This document shows, one piece after another, positions 1 to 11,495 of a stretch of DNA of 64,000 nt (positions are counted from its first letter, which is position 1; each line of letters begins with the position of its first letter). The position numbers were made by a program, and so were the translations under genes. The stretch lies in NCBI GenBank assembly GCA_963693315.1, contig OY856187.1, positions 114,964,437 to 115,028,436 on the forward strand. The letters are read 5' to 3'. Origin of the DNA: Diogma glabrata. Taxonomy: Eukaryota; Arthropoda; Insecta; Diptera; Cylindrotomidae. The notes below the pieces were generated by a model that was given only the letters and a program-made list of their open reading frames with translations, ran no database searches and had not been told where the DNA came from.

Positions 1-456
1 TTTTGAAAAAAGTTTCAATTTTTGATTTTGTAATAATTTTTGGAATATTTTTAGAATTTTGAAAAAAGTTTGATTTTATTTAATTTTTACAATATTTTTG
101 GAGTTGTGAAAGAAATATGAATTTGTGATTAATATTTTCTCGAAACGCTAAATGGAGAGGTTTTTGAGTAGTTTGCTGAGTGTATCATGTTTTCACTAAA
201 TTATGTTAATTTATGATCTGTTGTAATTTTCCGGCAACGTATTGATGTTTCGTGTTAGTTTTGTAAAACATATCTAAACAGAGATAAGAAAATATGTATT
301 TGTACTTTAACAAAGAGTTTTGTTTGATATATATCGCTGCCCAAAACTAAAAACCATGTCCTCATAAAAGTTTTTCGCCGAAAACTATATTAAAATCCTT
401 AACCCAGACCGAATTCTGAATATCTCAGAGCTGTGAGATTTCAGCCCCTCCATATT
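1..456 (-). repeat. Interspersed repeat family A, copy cut by the window edge
   Basis: The reverse complement of this stretch matches 47720-48100 and 60165-61110 closely, including the phrases around 'ctgaaatctcacagctctgagat' and 'cgttgccggaaaatta'. Positions 1-110 are the start of its internal short-period array (units near 'caaaattctaaaaatattcc' on the minus strand). No coding capacity is visible. The end at about 456 abuts a Penelope-like tail. The copy continues beyond the left edge of the window. Confidence 0.75.
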
Positions 457-640
457 TTACATTATTATTTTAAGAGGCAGACACATAGGTCGGTTCTAAC
501 ATGCGTGCAGACGCTATAAGGCTTTCTTTGTCTAAATGGGAATGAAAGCGAATCAGTGGTCATACATTGTGAATAATTTTTATGAATGTTATAATTTATT
601 AGTCAGTTAAGTATTCAAAATATAATTTCCTTCTAAAGAA
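457..640 (-). repeat. Penelope-like 3' tail fragment, inverted
   Basis: The reverse complement matches the sequence just downstream of the GIY-YIG remnant at about 3095-3275. Shared parts include the stretch with 'aactgactaataa', 'cattcataaaaattattcaca', 'gctttcattcccattcagac' and 'cctatgtgtctgc'. It carries no coding sequence and is oriented opposite to the two copies in the 3.5-kb duplication. Confidence 0.65.
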
Positions 641-787
641 ATAAACAAAATTTTTGAATTTTCATAATCATACGACGGTCGACGAAGAAGGTTTATTGAA
701 CATACACTATACATTTTGAACCTTTTTTTAATGATGTCTTTCTTTCCGATTGAATATGTATTTTACTTTACTTCACTACAATGGTAT

Positions 788-1043
788 TCATAACATTTTA
801 TGTTTAACTTTTGTTTTATACGCGCACGTTAAATAAATATATTAAGAAAAATAAAAATAAAATATTTAATTTAATTTTCTATGATCTCTCAATATATTTC
901 GTCTTTTTAGGACATCCTCAGAAGTCATAAAAAGATGAAATATATTGAGTGATCATAGACAATTAAATTAAAATTTTAATTTTATTTTTCTAAATAAATT
1001 TATTTAACGTGCGTATAAAACAGTTTTAAACATAAAATGTTAT
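788..1043. repeat. Long palindrome (about 120-bp arms)
   Basis: Bases 788-912 read as an imperfect reverse complement of 930-1043, through 'cattttatgtttaa', 'cgcacgttaaataaa' and 'tatgatc-ctcaatatattt'. The short centre lies around 'aggacatcctcag'. On the minus strand 895-921 reads CTGAGGA, then GTC/GAC closing a loop, then GAAA. This resembles a hammerhead ribozyme core, but one extra base follows the CTGANGA box. A similar but weaker version lies on the plus strand in the other arm. Confidence 0.8.
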
Positions 1044-1503
1044 CTATATATAAATACGTAAGCAATATTTTATCAATAAAAGTGTCTCAATATGTATATC
1101 GTAGCAAAGGTCTTGAGTAGTAGATGTGCCGAAAAATACTTTTTTTTTGAATTTTGACGATTTTTGCAGAATAAATGACCAAAATGTGATAGTTTTGTTT
1201 TTGAGTTTTTTGTTTGGTTATTTTGTTTGTTTCAAGTTATTTGTTTCACAATTCAAAATCAATCTATATCTATATATAAATACGTAAGCAATATTTTTGT
1301 GGTACAATTTTAAAATATTTTCTCCATCAAAAGTGTGGCAATATGTATATCGTAGGAAAGGTCTTGAGTAGTAGATGTGCCGAAAAATACGATTTTTCAG
1401 AATAACTGGCAAAAATGTGATAGTTGTGGTTTTTGAATTTTTTGTTCGGTTATTTGGTTTTTTTCTTCTAAAAGTTATTTGTTTCACAATTCAAAATCAA
1501 TTA
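1041..1503. repeat. Tandem duplication, two units of about 226-240 bp
   Basis: The phrase 'aaatacgtaagcaatattt' occurs at 1052 and 1278, and 'gtttcacaattcaaaatcaa' ends both units. The units are diverged by substitutions and small indels. The apparent minus-strand ORF across 1218-1487 is low-complexity AT-rich sequence and not a gene. Confidence 0.8.
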
Positions 1504-2153
1504 TATCATATAATCAAACTCTGAAATAATGTGTTGTAGCTATTTTATTGGAGGTCTTTTTACAATTTCTATTTACAATGGCCGAGTTTCGGCCACTGGG
1601 CAATTCCTAGTTTAACGAATTACGCCAAGAGCCTACGGCAAAAAGTGTATACTATACAATAGTACTCCTTCACTAAGAAAAATATAAATAATACAGTAAA
1701 CTCGCGAAATAGTGAACTAATCAAAACCACAGATGTTTATATTTACGATCGTTGATTTTTTCGAAGTTTTCAAAACAAAATTTCCACGAAATTTTTAAGA
1801 AACATAGCTCTGAAATGTAAACAAAATTTCAAGCTTTGTTTTTTCGTACATATACTTTAGAATAGGCAAGGTAACAAAAAAGTTTTCACATTTGTGGACT
1901 TTCATAATAATGGATATTCATTGCTTCGTGAGTTTACTGTATACCTGGAATGTTTCTATTCCATTCCATTTCGTTCTCAAATTTTTTCTCAAAGCCAGAT
2001 TTCAGCTATTCGTTGATACTTATTAGGCTGCTGACATCAACGATCAATTCAGTATAAAAGTCCACAATTTTAATGGCAGCAGTTTACCACAATGCAAGAG
2101 CGAGCTGTGGCAGCAGTTCTTAAGAGCTATATATATATAAAATTTTTCAATAA
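1504..2153. other. AT-rich interval without recognisable genes
   Basis: I see no ORF, repeat copy or structured RNA here that I can support. There are TATA-like stretches near 2131-2140 and a CAG-rich patch around 2072-2115. Confidence 0.5.
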
Positions 2154-2468
2154 AAATGCCCGTCAACATTACAGCCGGAAGAGAATGGGTGGCCCAATTA
2201 TCAAAACACATATAGTTTTAAATGGTTTGATGGAGATCAGCTGCCAGGTTTTGTAACCGATTTGGTTAAATGTCGATCAGGTAATTTTATTAAACACGAT
2301 AAAATATTATGTTTCTATTAATGAAGTCATACTTGACATAATGTATATTGAAAACTATTATTTTTTACAGAATGTAGTTTCTCTGATGATGAAAGTGATG
2401 AAAATCTCCAAAACTTAGAAGATTTGGATTTTTGTATTGAATTCACGGCAGTCTGCAGTTTCGACTAA
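2154..2468 (+). pseudogene. Possible 3' end of an unrecognised two-exon gene or transposase
   Basis: An open frame starts after an in-frame stop (2151-2153) and runs to 2280 without interruption. A consensus intron follows, with donor GTAATT at 2281 and acceptor TTTTTTACAG ending at 2370 (90 bp, phase 1). The frame continues to a TAA at 2466-2468. The spliced tail contains FKWFDGDQLPGFVTDLV, then an acidic stretch SDDESDENLQNLEDLD. An AATAAA-type signal lies about 85 bp downstream. Correct phase, splice consensus and an acidic C-terminus make chance less likely, but no start codon or domain is seen and I do not recognise the family. It could be the end of a DNA transposase gene or a host gene fragment. 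Confidence 0.35.
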
Positions 2469-2655
2469 GAACCACAAACCATTTTTACTTATTTTACCGA
2501 ACCTTTACTTCATTTAGGCTTTATTCCTATTTTAATTTGTACGCTTTGTTAAAATAAAATATATAATCAAATCTGTATGATTAAGAAAATTAAAAAGTTT
2601 TGTTAATTTCTTTAGTATAAATTATATTTTGAATACTGAATAACGAAGTTAGTTT

Positions 2656-2975
2656 AATTGCAATGATTGTGATGGTGAATATGTTGGACAAATGGGCCAG
2701 AAACTGGGAGCACGGATGATGCAGCATAAGTATGATAAAAAACAAAGGAGAAGAAGCCATGAAAAACTGCGGCGGTTCAACATATAATACAGAAGGGACA
2801 TACGTTTAATTATGAAGGAGCTAAAATTATAGTGAAGGAACCCAATCGGAAGAAGAGGGTGGCACTAGAATCAATCAACATACAGCTGAAAAGAAAAACA
2901 TCTATCAATCTGAGATCGGACTTAGAAGCACTAAACCCGATTTACGTAAATCTCTTAAGCCATATCAAAAAATAG
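2656..2975 (+). pseudogene. Penelope-like element, C-terminal GIY-YIG endonuclease remnant (copy 1)
   Basis: The first frame reads NCNDCDGEYVGQMGQKLGARM and continues to an H in MMQH. This matches the Penelope-like endonuclease signature: a C-x-x-C pair, a YVG standing for the YIG motif, a conserved Arg, and His after it. Near 2770 the frame must shift once to continue as VQHIIQKGHTFNYEGAKI, followed by a KKRVALES region and NLRSDLEALNPIYVNLL, ending at TAG 2973-2975. That is the usual C-terminus of the family. The reverse transcriptase is absent: the left end is the duplication boundary. In intact elements this nuclease would nick target DNA to prime reverse transcription; here it cannot be functional. 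Confidence 0.8.
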
Positions 2976-3094
2976 CAATAATACCACAAGTAGACATGAC
3001 CGCGATTAGGCCAATCACCTTTTCAACGAACATTTTAATAAACAGGAATATGAATACTGATGAGCGAGCAAAATAGAACCATAGACCCATACTG

Positions 3095-3280
3095 ACTGAC
3101 TTTTTAACTGACTAATAACTTATAACATTCATAAAAATTATTCACAATATAAAACTACTTGTTGGCTTTCATTCCCATTCAGACAAAGAAAACCTTATAG
3201 CGTCTGCCCGCATGTTGGAATCGACCTATGATAGGTCGGTTCCTATGTGTCTGCTTCTTAAAATAATAATGTAAATAACT
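3095..3280 (+). repeat. Penelope-like 3' tail after the endonuclease remnant
   Basis: This segment is repeated inverted at 457-640, so it behaves as the element's 3' untranslated tail. It contains a perfect small hairpin, CGACCTAT/ATAGGTCG with a one-base loop, near 3221-3237. Upstream, at about 3055, a CTGATGAG box is seen but no matching GAAA follows at hammerhead spacing. Confidence 0.55.
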
Positions 3281-3595
3281 TTGCTGAGATAACGTAAATT
3301 TTCATAAAATTTTCGAGCTTTGAAATTTACTAGAAACCGGAATAAGTGTGTGCCATTGAATTTTTTTAATGAAAAAAGTTGTATAATTTAAGATATTAAA
3401 ACGGCGACATGCTGAAATCACGTTCAAAAAGTCAATTTTTACGTTTTTTGACTTCCGGACACGCCCAAAGGAACCATCGACGGGGATAGTAAATATCTAT
3501 TTCACCTACGGAAGGTGAAATAGTATACCTAGCATCGATATGGAGTTAGCTAACATACCGTAAGTCTTTCGATCACAGGCTCTTAGGCTGTATTC

Positions 3596-3815
3596 TAAAC
3601 GACGACTAAATTGTATTAAACTGCTAAATCTAAATTTAATTTTACAAAATTACCGAATATTAATTTAAATTAATATAATAAAGTTGTCAGATATTGTTTA
3701 ACGTATGAATTTCTTCCAAATTATTTAGAAAAAAATGTCGATTTAGTCAAATAAAATAGTTGACTAAATTGATTTAGCACGTTTAGTACAATTTAGCATC
3801 AATTAAAATGCAGCC
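3596..3815. mobile_element. 220-bp TIR element (MITE, Harbinger-like TSD), copy 1
   Basis: Termini GGCTGTATTCTAA and, inverted, GGCTGCATTTTAA bound the element, and the arms stay partly complementary inward (CTAAATTGTAYTAAAC). TTA flanks both ends (3593-3595 and 3816-3818). A 3-bp TWA duplication is typical of PIF/Harbinger elements. There is no coding sequence. Confidence 0.6.
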
Positions 3816-4204
3816 TTAGACTAATTGATTTAAAAAACATTTTATTTTCTATATTATAATTTATACAAGTTCAAATGTTTTTTACTTTTTGTACGTAATT
3901 ATGACGAAAATTTTTTGCCTTAGTTTTATTTTAATTTAAACCAATGAAATTCTCTAAAATGTAATGACATCATTCAGTTTCACCAATAACATTTGAATTA
4001 TACTAATAACAAATATTTCTACGTCTGGCCTACTGGGATATTAAAAATTGTCAGTCTAATTTTGAAATAATTAACTGATATCAAAGTAGGCCAAAGCATA
4101 ATTCATAAAAAACATATAAAGAAATGAAAAATGGCAGAAAATTTTTTAAACGAATTCCCCTCGTTCGTTGATAAATTCTCATAATTTTTTGAAAAATTCC
4201 TCAG

Positions 4205-4264
4205 GCAAGTGGTATTGATAAAAGCCCTCGGCCTGCGGCCTCATGCTTTTATCAATATACTTGC
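4205..4264. repeat. Perfect-stem hairpin
   Basis: The arms GCAAGTGGTATTGATAAAAGC and GCTTTTATCAATATACTTGC pair almost fully around a GC-rich loop (CCTCGGCCTGCGGCCTCAT) inside AT-rich DNA. The same hairpin recurs at 7715-7774 because of the 3.5-kb duplication. Confidence 0.7.
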
Positions 4265-4569
4265 TTTCGAAATTTTTGGCAAAAAATTATTTCGAATTAT
4301 CACCGCCCTTGGGAAATTACAACTGATAATAAACCATATTTATAAAAACTTTGAAGTATTAATTTCAAATTTACAAAATATTTAAACGTTTGCCGAAGAA
4401 ATAGTGTATTTAATTCGGTGCTAAAGTGCTTTTTTGTGTTCCGTTTATAATTGTCGGCCACCCTAAAATCGTCCGCCAAACTGTAGACTCAAGGTCTCAA
4501 CACAAAAAGTTGCACTTTAGTATCTAATTAAATAATATACTATTTCGATGATATTTTATTGTATTCTAA

Positions 4570-4905
4570 GACTGTGGTCCAATCCATTCTATTCAGTACC
4601 AAAATTCTAAATTGTACTAAAACTGTCAAATTGGCAATTTCATCGTTCCAATTCAAATATATTCTAAATTGACAGTTAAACATTGTTTTGTTTGTTTTTT
4701 CATTTAATGTTAAAAACTAGAATTATATACGGCCTGTCCGACGAGGAGATTTCAATATAAAATATTGAGTTGCTATATTATATGTTTATGCACATGTTTA
4801 TGCAGGCATAAAAATTTAGACTTAAATGGCAGAAATAGTCAACTAAATTTTTGACTATTTCAATTTAGAATTTTAGTACTAATTAGCATGGATTGGAACA
4901 CAGTC
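4570..4905. mobile_element. 336-bp TIR element (MITE, Harbinger-like TSD), copy 1
   Basis: Terminal inverted repeats of about 50 bp begin GACTGTGGTCCAATCCAT and, from the other end, GACTGTGTTCCAATCCAT. TAA flanks both ends (4567-4569 and 4906-4908). The element is non-coding. It shares its TSD type and overall plan with the 220-bp element upstream. Confidence 0.7.
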
Positions 4906-6108
4906 TAAAGCTTTCGATACTGTTTTGCAGTGTTCTAAATTTTTCGATATTGTTTTCTTGGGTTCTAAACATTTTTTAATCATGCATGCGTAGGATAAAA
5001 AATATTTATTTTATATTTTTGTTTTAACATGCGTATTTTTTGGTTATCATATGTGAAATTGTATAAATTTAGATACACAAAGTGGATTTTAATAAATCAA
5101 TTGTGTTAATAGGTTATTTAAATTTTGAAATTTATTCCATTTTCTTTATTAGCTTGCATATTATATTTATTGAAAAACTCATAAACATAAAAAAATGTAA
5201 GTTTATAAAATTTTGGAATGTAAAAATTTAAAATAAGAAATCGGAATAACAAATTCTCGCCCTATCAATAATTTTTTTCTTTGTCTAATTTGTTGTTGAT
5301 TTTTTTCCTTATCCATTTTTAAAACCAGAACTATTTTATTCGAGCACTCATTACACTCCTCAAACATAAATTATAATATTCATAAATTAAAATGTTTATA
5401 AGTTCAATATCGTTCTTCCTCGAAGAGTAATATTTTTATTTTTTCAATTTCACTCCTTTGGAGTTTTTATTTTATTTTTATTTTATTTCTGTTCATTTGC
5501 AATAGAACAAAGTTAGTGCCTTTTCATCAATTTTTTCATATATTTTTATAACAATACTTGCAAAATTGAACAAAACATTAACAAAAATGATTTAATTTTT
5601 GCGTTGAAAAAGCATCAATTTTGAAGCAAAAATTAAATCTGTAAGTATTTAAAAAAATATTTATTTCAATTTAGGAGAAGAAGCGATATTTTATTATTTT
5701 CACTCATGTATATGGGAGCGTTATATTTTTTTATGTTAAGTTACGTTAAGTTATTCGCTCTGAAAGAACGAAGTAAAGGAGTTATATAAGAAGGAGCGTT
5801 TCAAACTCTGGTTACAACCAAACTTTATTCATATTTTTTATTAAGCGAATTTGTTTGGTTTTTTGGAGTAAAAGGAAGTCAAAGGTGACAAATTCCTCAA
5901 ATTTCGATATATAATGTCGATTGAGAAAAAAAAATTTAAGCTTTAAGGTTCTTTCACATGGAATGTTTTGAATATTCATGAAAATGAATTATAGTTTATA
6001 GTGGAAAAAATCCATTTGAATATAATTATAAAATTAAAATAACATTTATGGAATACAGTACAAAAATTCGAGCAGGTATTGATTGGTATAAATTGAATTG
6101 AAATAAAT
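4906..6108. other. AT-rich interval inside the duplicated unit
   Basis: This interval has homopolymer runs and poly-pyrimidine tracts, and I see no supported coding sequence. It recurs at 8416-9618. Confidence 0.5.
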
Positions 6109-6165
6109 TTGAAATTAGCTAATTATGCGCTGTCATACTGGCAGATTGCAGATAGACTTCTTTGC

Positions 6166-6485
6166 AATTGCAATGATTGTGATGGTGAATATGTTGGACA
6201 AATGGGCCAGAAACTGGGAGCACGGATGATGCAGCATAAGTATGATAAAAAACAAAGGAGAAGAAGCCATGAAAAACTGCGGCGGTTTAACATATAATAC
6301 AGAAGGGACATACGTTTAATTATGAAGGAGCTAAAATTATAGTGAAGGAACCCAATCGGAAGAAGAGGGTGGCACTAGAATCAATCAACATACAGCTGAA
6401 AAGAAAAACATCTATCAATCTGAGATCGGACTTAGAAGCACTAAACCCGATTTACGTAAATCTCTTAAGCCATATCAAAAAATAG
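6166..6485 (+). pseudogene. Penelope-like GIY-YIG endonuclease remnant (copy 2)
   Basis: Identical to copy 1 except T at 6288, and with the same frameshift. Here the duplication junction places an unrelated open stretch in front of it, so a chance 62-codon frame begins at about 6109, crosses the junction and runs into the YVG motif. That extension is not part of the endonuclease. The stop is at 6483-6485. Confidence 0.8.
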
Positions 6486-7105
6486 CAATAATACCACAAG
6501 TAGACATGACCGCGATTAGGCCAATCACCTTTTCAACGAACATTTTAATAAACAGGAATATGAATACTGATGAGCGAGCAAAATAGAACCATAGACCCAT
6601 ACTGACTGACTTTTTAACTGACTAATAACTTATAACATTCATAAAAATTATTCACAATATAAAACTACTTGTTGGCTTTCATTCCCATTCAGACAAAGAA
6701 AACCTTATAGCGTCTGCCCGCATGTTGGAATCGACCTATGATAGGTCGGTTCCTATGTGTCTGCTTCTTAAAATAATAATGTAAATAACTTTGCTGAGAT
6801 AACGTAAATTTTCATAAAATTTTCGAGCTTTGAAATTTACTAGAAACCGGAATAAGTGTGTGCCATTGAATTTTTTTAATGAAAAAAGTTGTATAATTTA
6901 AGATATTAAAACGGCGACATGCTGAAATCACGTTCAAAAAGTCAATTTTTACGTTTTTTGACTTCCGGACACGCCCAAAGGAACCATCGACGGGGATAGT
7001 AAATATCTATTTCACCTACGGAAGGTGAAATAGTATACCTAGCATCGATATGGAGTTAGCTAACATACCGTAAGTCTTTCGATCACAGGCTCTTAGGCTG
7101 TATTC

Positions 7106-7325
7106 TAAACGACGACTAAATTGTATTAAACTGCTAAATCTAAATTTAATTTTACAAAATTACCGAATATTAATTTAAATTAATATAATAAAGTTGTCAG
7201 ATATTGTTTAACGTATGAATTTCTTCCAAATTATTTAGAAAAAAATGTCGATTTAGTCAAATAAAATAGTTGACTAAATTGATTTAGCACGTTTAGTACA
7301 ATTTAGCATCAATTAAAATGCAGCC
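7106..7325. mobile_element. 220-bp TIR element, copy 2
   Basis: Second copy of the element at 3596-3815, produced by the 3510-bp duplication and not by a separate insertion; its TTA flanks are the same. Confidence 0.6.
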
Positions 7326-8079
7326 TTAGACTAATTGATTTAAAAAACATTTTATTTTCTATATTATAATTTATACAAGTTCAAATGTTTTTTACTTTTT
7401 GTACGTAATTATGACGAAAATTTTTTGCCTTAGTTTTATTTTAATTTAAACCAATGAAATTCTCTAAAATGTAATGACATCATTCAGTTTCACCAATAAC
7501 ATTTGAATTATACTAATAACAAATATTTCTACGTCTGGCCTACTGGGATATTAAAAATTGTCAGTCTAATTTTGAAATAATTAACTGATATCAAAGTAGG
7601 CCAAAGCATAATTCATAAAAAACATATAAAGAAATGAAAAATGGCAGAAAATTTTTTAAACGAATTCCCCTCGTTCGTTGATAAATTCTCATAATTTTTT
7701 GAAAAATTCCTCAGGCAAGTGGTATTGATAAAAGCCCTCGGCCTGCGGCCTCATGCTTTTATCAATATACTTGCTTTCGAAATTTTTGGCAAAAAATTAT
7801 TTCGAATTATCACCGCCCTTGGGAAATTACAACTGATAATAAACCATATTTATAAAAACTTTGAAGTATTAATTTCAAATTTACAAAATATTTAAACGTT
7901 TGCCGAAGAAATAGTGTATTTAATTCGGTGCTAAAGTGCTTTTTTGTGTTCCGTTTATAATTGTCGGCCACCCTAAAATCGTCCGCCAAACTGTAGACTC
8001 AAGGTCTCAACACAAAAAGTTGCACTTTAGTATCTAATTAAATAATATACTATTTCGATGATATTTTATTGTATTCTAA

Positions 8080-8415
8080 GACTGTGGTCCAATCCATTCT
8101 ATTCAGTACCAAAATTCTAAATTGTACTAAAACTGTCAAATTGGCAATTTCATCGTTCCAATTCAAATATATTCTAAATTGACAGTTAAACATTGTTTTG
8201 TTTGTTTTTTCATTTAATGTTAAAAACTAGAATTATATACGGCCTGTCCGACGAGGAGATTTCAATATAAAATATTGAGTTGCTATATTATATGTTTATG
8301 CACATGTTTATGCAGGCATAAAAATTTAGACTTAAATGGCAGAAATAGTCAACTAAATTTTTGACTATTTCAATTTAGAATTTTAGTACTAATTAGCATG
8401 GATTGGAACACAGTC
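8080..8415. mobile_element. 336-bp TIR element, copy 2
   Basis: Second copy of the element at 4570-4905, produced by the 3510-bp duplication, with TAA on both sides. Confidence 0.7.
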
Positions 8416-9674
8416 TAAAGCTTTCGATACTGTTTTGCAGTGTTCTAAATTTTTCGATATTGTTTTCTTGGGTTCTAAACATTTTTTAATCATGCATGCG
8501 TAGGATAAAAAATATTTATTTTATATTTTTGTTTTAACATGCGTATTTTTTGGTTATCATATGTGAAATTGTATAAATTTAGATACACAAAGTGGATTTT
8601 AATAAATCAATTGTGTTAATAGGTTATTTAAATTTTGAAATTTATTCCATTTTCTTTATTAGCTTGCATATTATATTTATTGAAAAACTCATAAACATAA
8701 AAAAATGTAAGTTTATAAAATTTTGGAATGTAAAAATTTAAAATAAGAAATCGGAATAACAAATTCTCGCCCTATCAATAATTTTTTTCTTTGTCTAATT
8801 TGTTGTTGATTTTTTTCCTTATCCATTTTTAAAACCAGAACTATTTTATTCGAGCACTCATTACACTCCTCAAACATAAATTATAATATTCATAAATTAA
8901 AATGTTTATAAGTTCAATATCGTTCTTCCTCGAAGAGTAATATTTTTATTTTTTCAATTTCACTCCTTTGGAGTTTTTATTTTATTTTTATTTTATTTCT
9001 GTTCATTTGCAATAGAACAAAGTTAGTGCCTTTTCATCAATTTTTTCATATATTTTTATAACAATACTTGCAAAATTGAACAAAACATTAACAAAAATGA
9101 TTTAATTTTTGCGTTGAAAAAGCATCAATTTTGAAGCAAAAATTAAATCTGTAAGTATTTAAAAAAATATTTATTTCAATTTAGGAGAAGAAGCGATATT
9201 TTATTATTTTCACTCATGTATATGGGAGCGTTATATTTTTTTATGTTAAGTTACGTTAAGTTATTCGCTCTGAAAGAACGAAGTAAAGGAGTTATATAAG
9301 AAGGAGCGTTTCAAACTCTGGTTACAACCAAACTTTATTCATATTTTTTATTAAGCGAATTTGTTTGGTTTTTTGGAGTAAAAGGAAGTCAAAGGTGACA
9401 AATTCCTCAAATTTCGATATATAATGTCGATTGAGAAAAAAAAATTTAAGCTTTAAGGTTCTTTCACATGGAATGTTTTGAATATTCATGAAAATGAATT
9501 ATAGTTTATAGTGGAAAAAATCCATTTGAATATAATTATAAAATTAAAATAACATTTATGGAATACAGTACAAAAATTCGAGCAGGTATTGATTGGTATA
9601 AATTGAATTGAAATAAATTTGAAATTAGCTAATTATGCGCTGTCATACTGGCAGATTGCAGATAGACTTCTTTG

Positions 9675-9890
9675 TCCGAACTGCGTACAAATGGAAAAGT
9701 TTGCCGGAACACTTAGTCTCAGGTGGCTTCAACCCGCAGATGTTTAAAAAAAGCGTTAATCTACACCTTAGAACGCCAGTTGTTGTGGGACCCAGGTCTA
9801 GACCTAGGTCTTAAAAGGTATTTATGTGTTGTTGTGACACATATTCTAAACCCTATTACACAACACATTTTATTTAAAAAAAAAAAAATT
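9675..9890 (+). pseudogene. LINE C-terminal fragment and 3' tail
   Basis: Just after the duplication end the plus strand reads YKWKSLPEHLVSGGFNPQMF followed by KKSVNLHL. This resembles the end of insect LINE reverse transcriptases, where a tryptophan-asparagine-x-LP motif is followed by a phenylalanine-lysine stretch. The frame ends near 'aggtcttaa'. The tail contains 'ggtatttatgtgttgttgtgac' and finishes in a run of A at about 9877-9889. Shorter copies of the same tail lie at 12108-12170 and, inverted, at 56322-56400. The fragment is non-functional. Confidence 0.5.
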
Positions 9891-10942
9891 TTTAAATTTT
9901 AAATTTCAATTGTGACTGCTCATAAATATAAATATAAAACTAAACAGTAGTATATAATTAATTAAGCCATTTAGTAGAAGGGGGGATGTGAGACCGGATG
10001 ATAATAAAGTAGCCTTTTCTGTTGTCTTCAAAATGACGACGTAAATGGATGATAAGCAAGAAGCGCTTCATGATATTATCAAGACTAATGCCTTTTCAAC
10101 CCATAAGGCAAATACTAATGTTTGATTATTTTTGTTGTCCTTTTTAATGTATAAAATGACAACGACAAAATCCTTCCTCTTATTTTAATATATTTCGTAT
10201 CGTAACATCATTCACGATGACGGTTTCAAGTGCTAGGGGTGGCGGTGAAATATGTTTTGTTTTAAAACTGTTAAAAGATTCTGAAATGAAAAGGTATTAC
10301 AGTGTAACGCTACCACGATTGCTGTACCAAAAGATCTTCGTTCGTCATGCTATATACAATTTTGGAAAATATTCTTCAAAGTTTTGCTAATATTTTAATC
10401 TGGCATGTCCAAAGACGAACTCTCTTTGAAGCAAAAAAAATCGTGCAAAATGATGATTTGAAGCGTAAGATACTCATGCAAAATTTGGTAGCATTTCATC
10501 TAGAACAATTGGTCAGCTGATTGAAAATTAAGAGAAGAATTTGAGTAACATACAGCGTATGTGGTGTGGTGCTCAAAAATGTGGTGTTCTTTGATAGTCA
10601 ATTTAATAACCTGGATCGATGAATGAAATGAGTTTTATACAATAAAAATTGATGGATGTACGGGCAATATCTACTCTAACTACACAACTAAACAACAGGA
10701 ACGAATAATTCCGTAGATTACGTATGCATACTATATCCATGGATCTGAGGATTTTAATTGGAAACGCCTGCAGAAACGTTGATCTGATCGATGCGGAAAG
10801 ATTGATCAAATGCTGCATCCTTTCATCCCAAAATTGTATCACCTACCGCTGAAACATCGGAGTATGACGTCTGCAACCATGATGTTGCAGCCAAAATTCA
10901 TATGATCGCTCATTTGAGATTTTGATTTATGGATCAACGATC
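9891..10942. other. Interval with no supported gene
   Basis: A purine run 'agaaggggggatgtgag' at about 9976-9992 could be a polypurine tract of a decayed retroelement, but no LTR pair or coding motif accompanies it. The ORF on the minus strand at 10603-10842 shows no family signature. Confidence 0.4.
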
Positions 10943-11495
10943 ATATTTTTTTATTCGACTACATATTAAAGTGTTACTTTATCACTGTGATTTGCGGACT
11001 TAAAGTGCCACTATTTAACCATATATTTTGTTGTGATAGTAACATCCAAAAAAGTAAAAAAATTGATCACAAAAGAATAACAAACACAACTGTCAAAACT
11101 CAAGTTAAACAAAAGTGTGTAAAAACATTTGTATTTGTTCAAATTCTATAAAAAATAGAAGTTTTTATCAAAGCAACCTTTCGATTCCAAATTTCCTCGT
11201 CTAATTAAAATATTTGTTATTCTTTGTCGTCATAGTCATCGATTTGTTTGAAAAGAAATAACAAATATGTTGGTCAAAGCCTACTTGCTCAACATACTTT
11301 TATTTCAAAATTTATAAAAATTTCAATTTTGATTTAGATTAAACAATTTTTTTTAAATATTTTGCTTACGGCGAATAAAAAATAGTATATGATTTTGGAC
11401 TTAATGTGGGTGCGAATCTCGGGTGGCGCCTCGATTCGCAAACTCCACATACGTCCAAAAACCTTAGCTTTACGTCTTTGCATCATAATGTACAA
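10943..11495 (-). mobile_element. Hairpin MITE family B, copy 1
   Basis: Reversed, this matches the copies at 39796-40256 and 43041-43533. It has a GC-richer hairpin (11386-11495) next to an AT-rich body whose ends carry the inverted motif TATTTTTTATTCG. This copy is the most diverged and has short extra segments in its body. The ORF across 11389-11574 is only the hairpin read through. Confidence 0.7.

Larger units (their letters stand above)
2656..9674. repeat. 3510-bp direct tandem duplication (two units)
   Basis: Unit 1 is 2656-6165 and unit 2 is 6166-9674; corresponding bases are offset by exactly 3510. Reading line by line I found one difference, C at 2778 versus T at 6288. The junction shares only a few bases (unit 2 end 'cttctttg', unit start 'aattgcaatg'), so the duplication does not rest on a long flanking repeat. 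Either it is very recent or it is an assembly artefact. The unit contains a Penelope-like endonuclease remnant, two TIR elements and hairpins. Confidence 0.9.

Noticed and set aside
3050..3085. Hammerhead ribozyme at CTGATGAG
   Set aside because: No GAAA box at the right distance and no stem II.
6109..6297. 62-codon ORF as an intact small protein
   Set aside because: It crosses the junction of the 3510-bp duplication; only its second half is real, as a Penelope-like remnant.
9976..9992. Polypurine tract of another LTR element
   Set aside because: No coding remnant or LTR pair could be found next to it.
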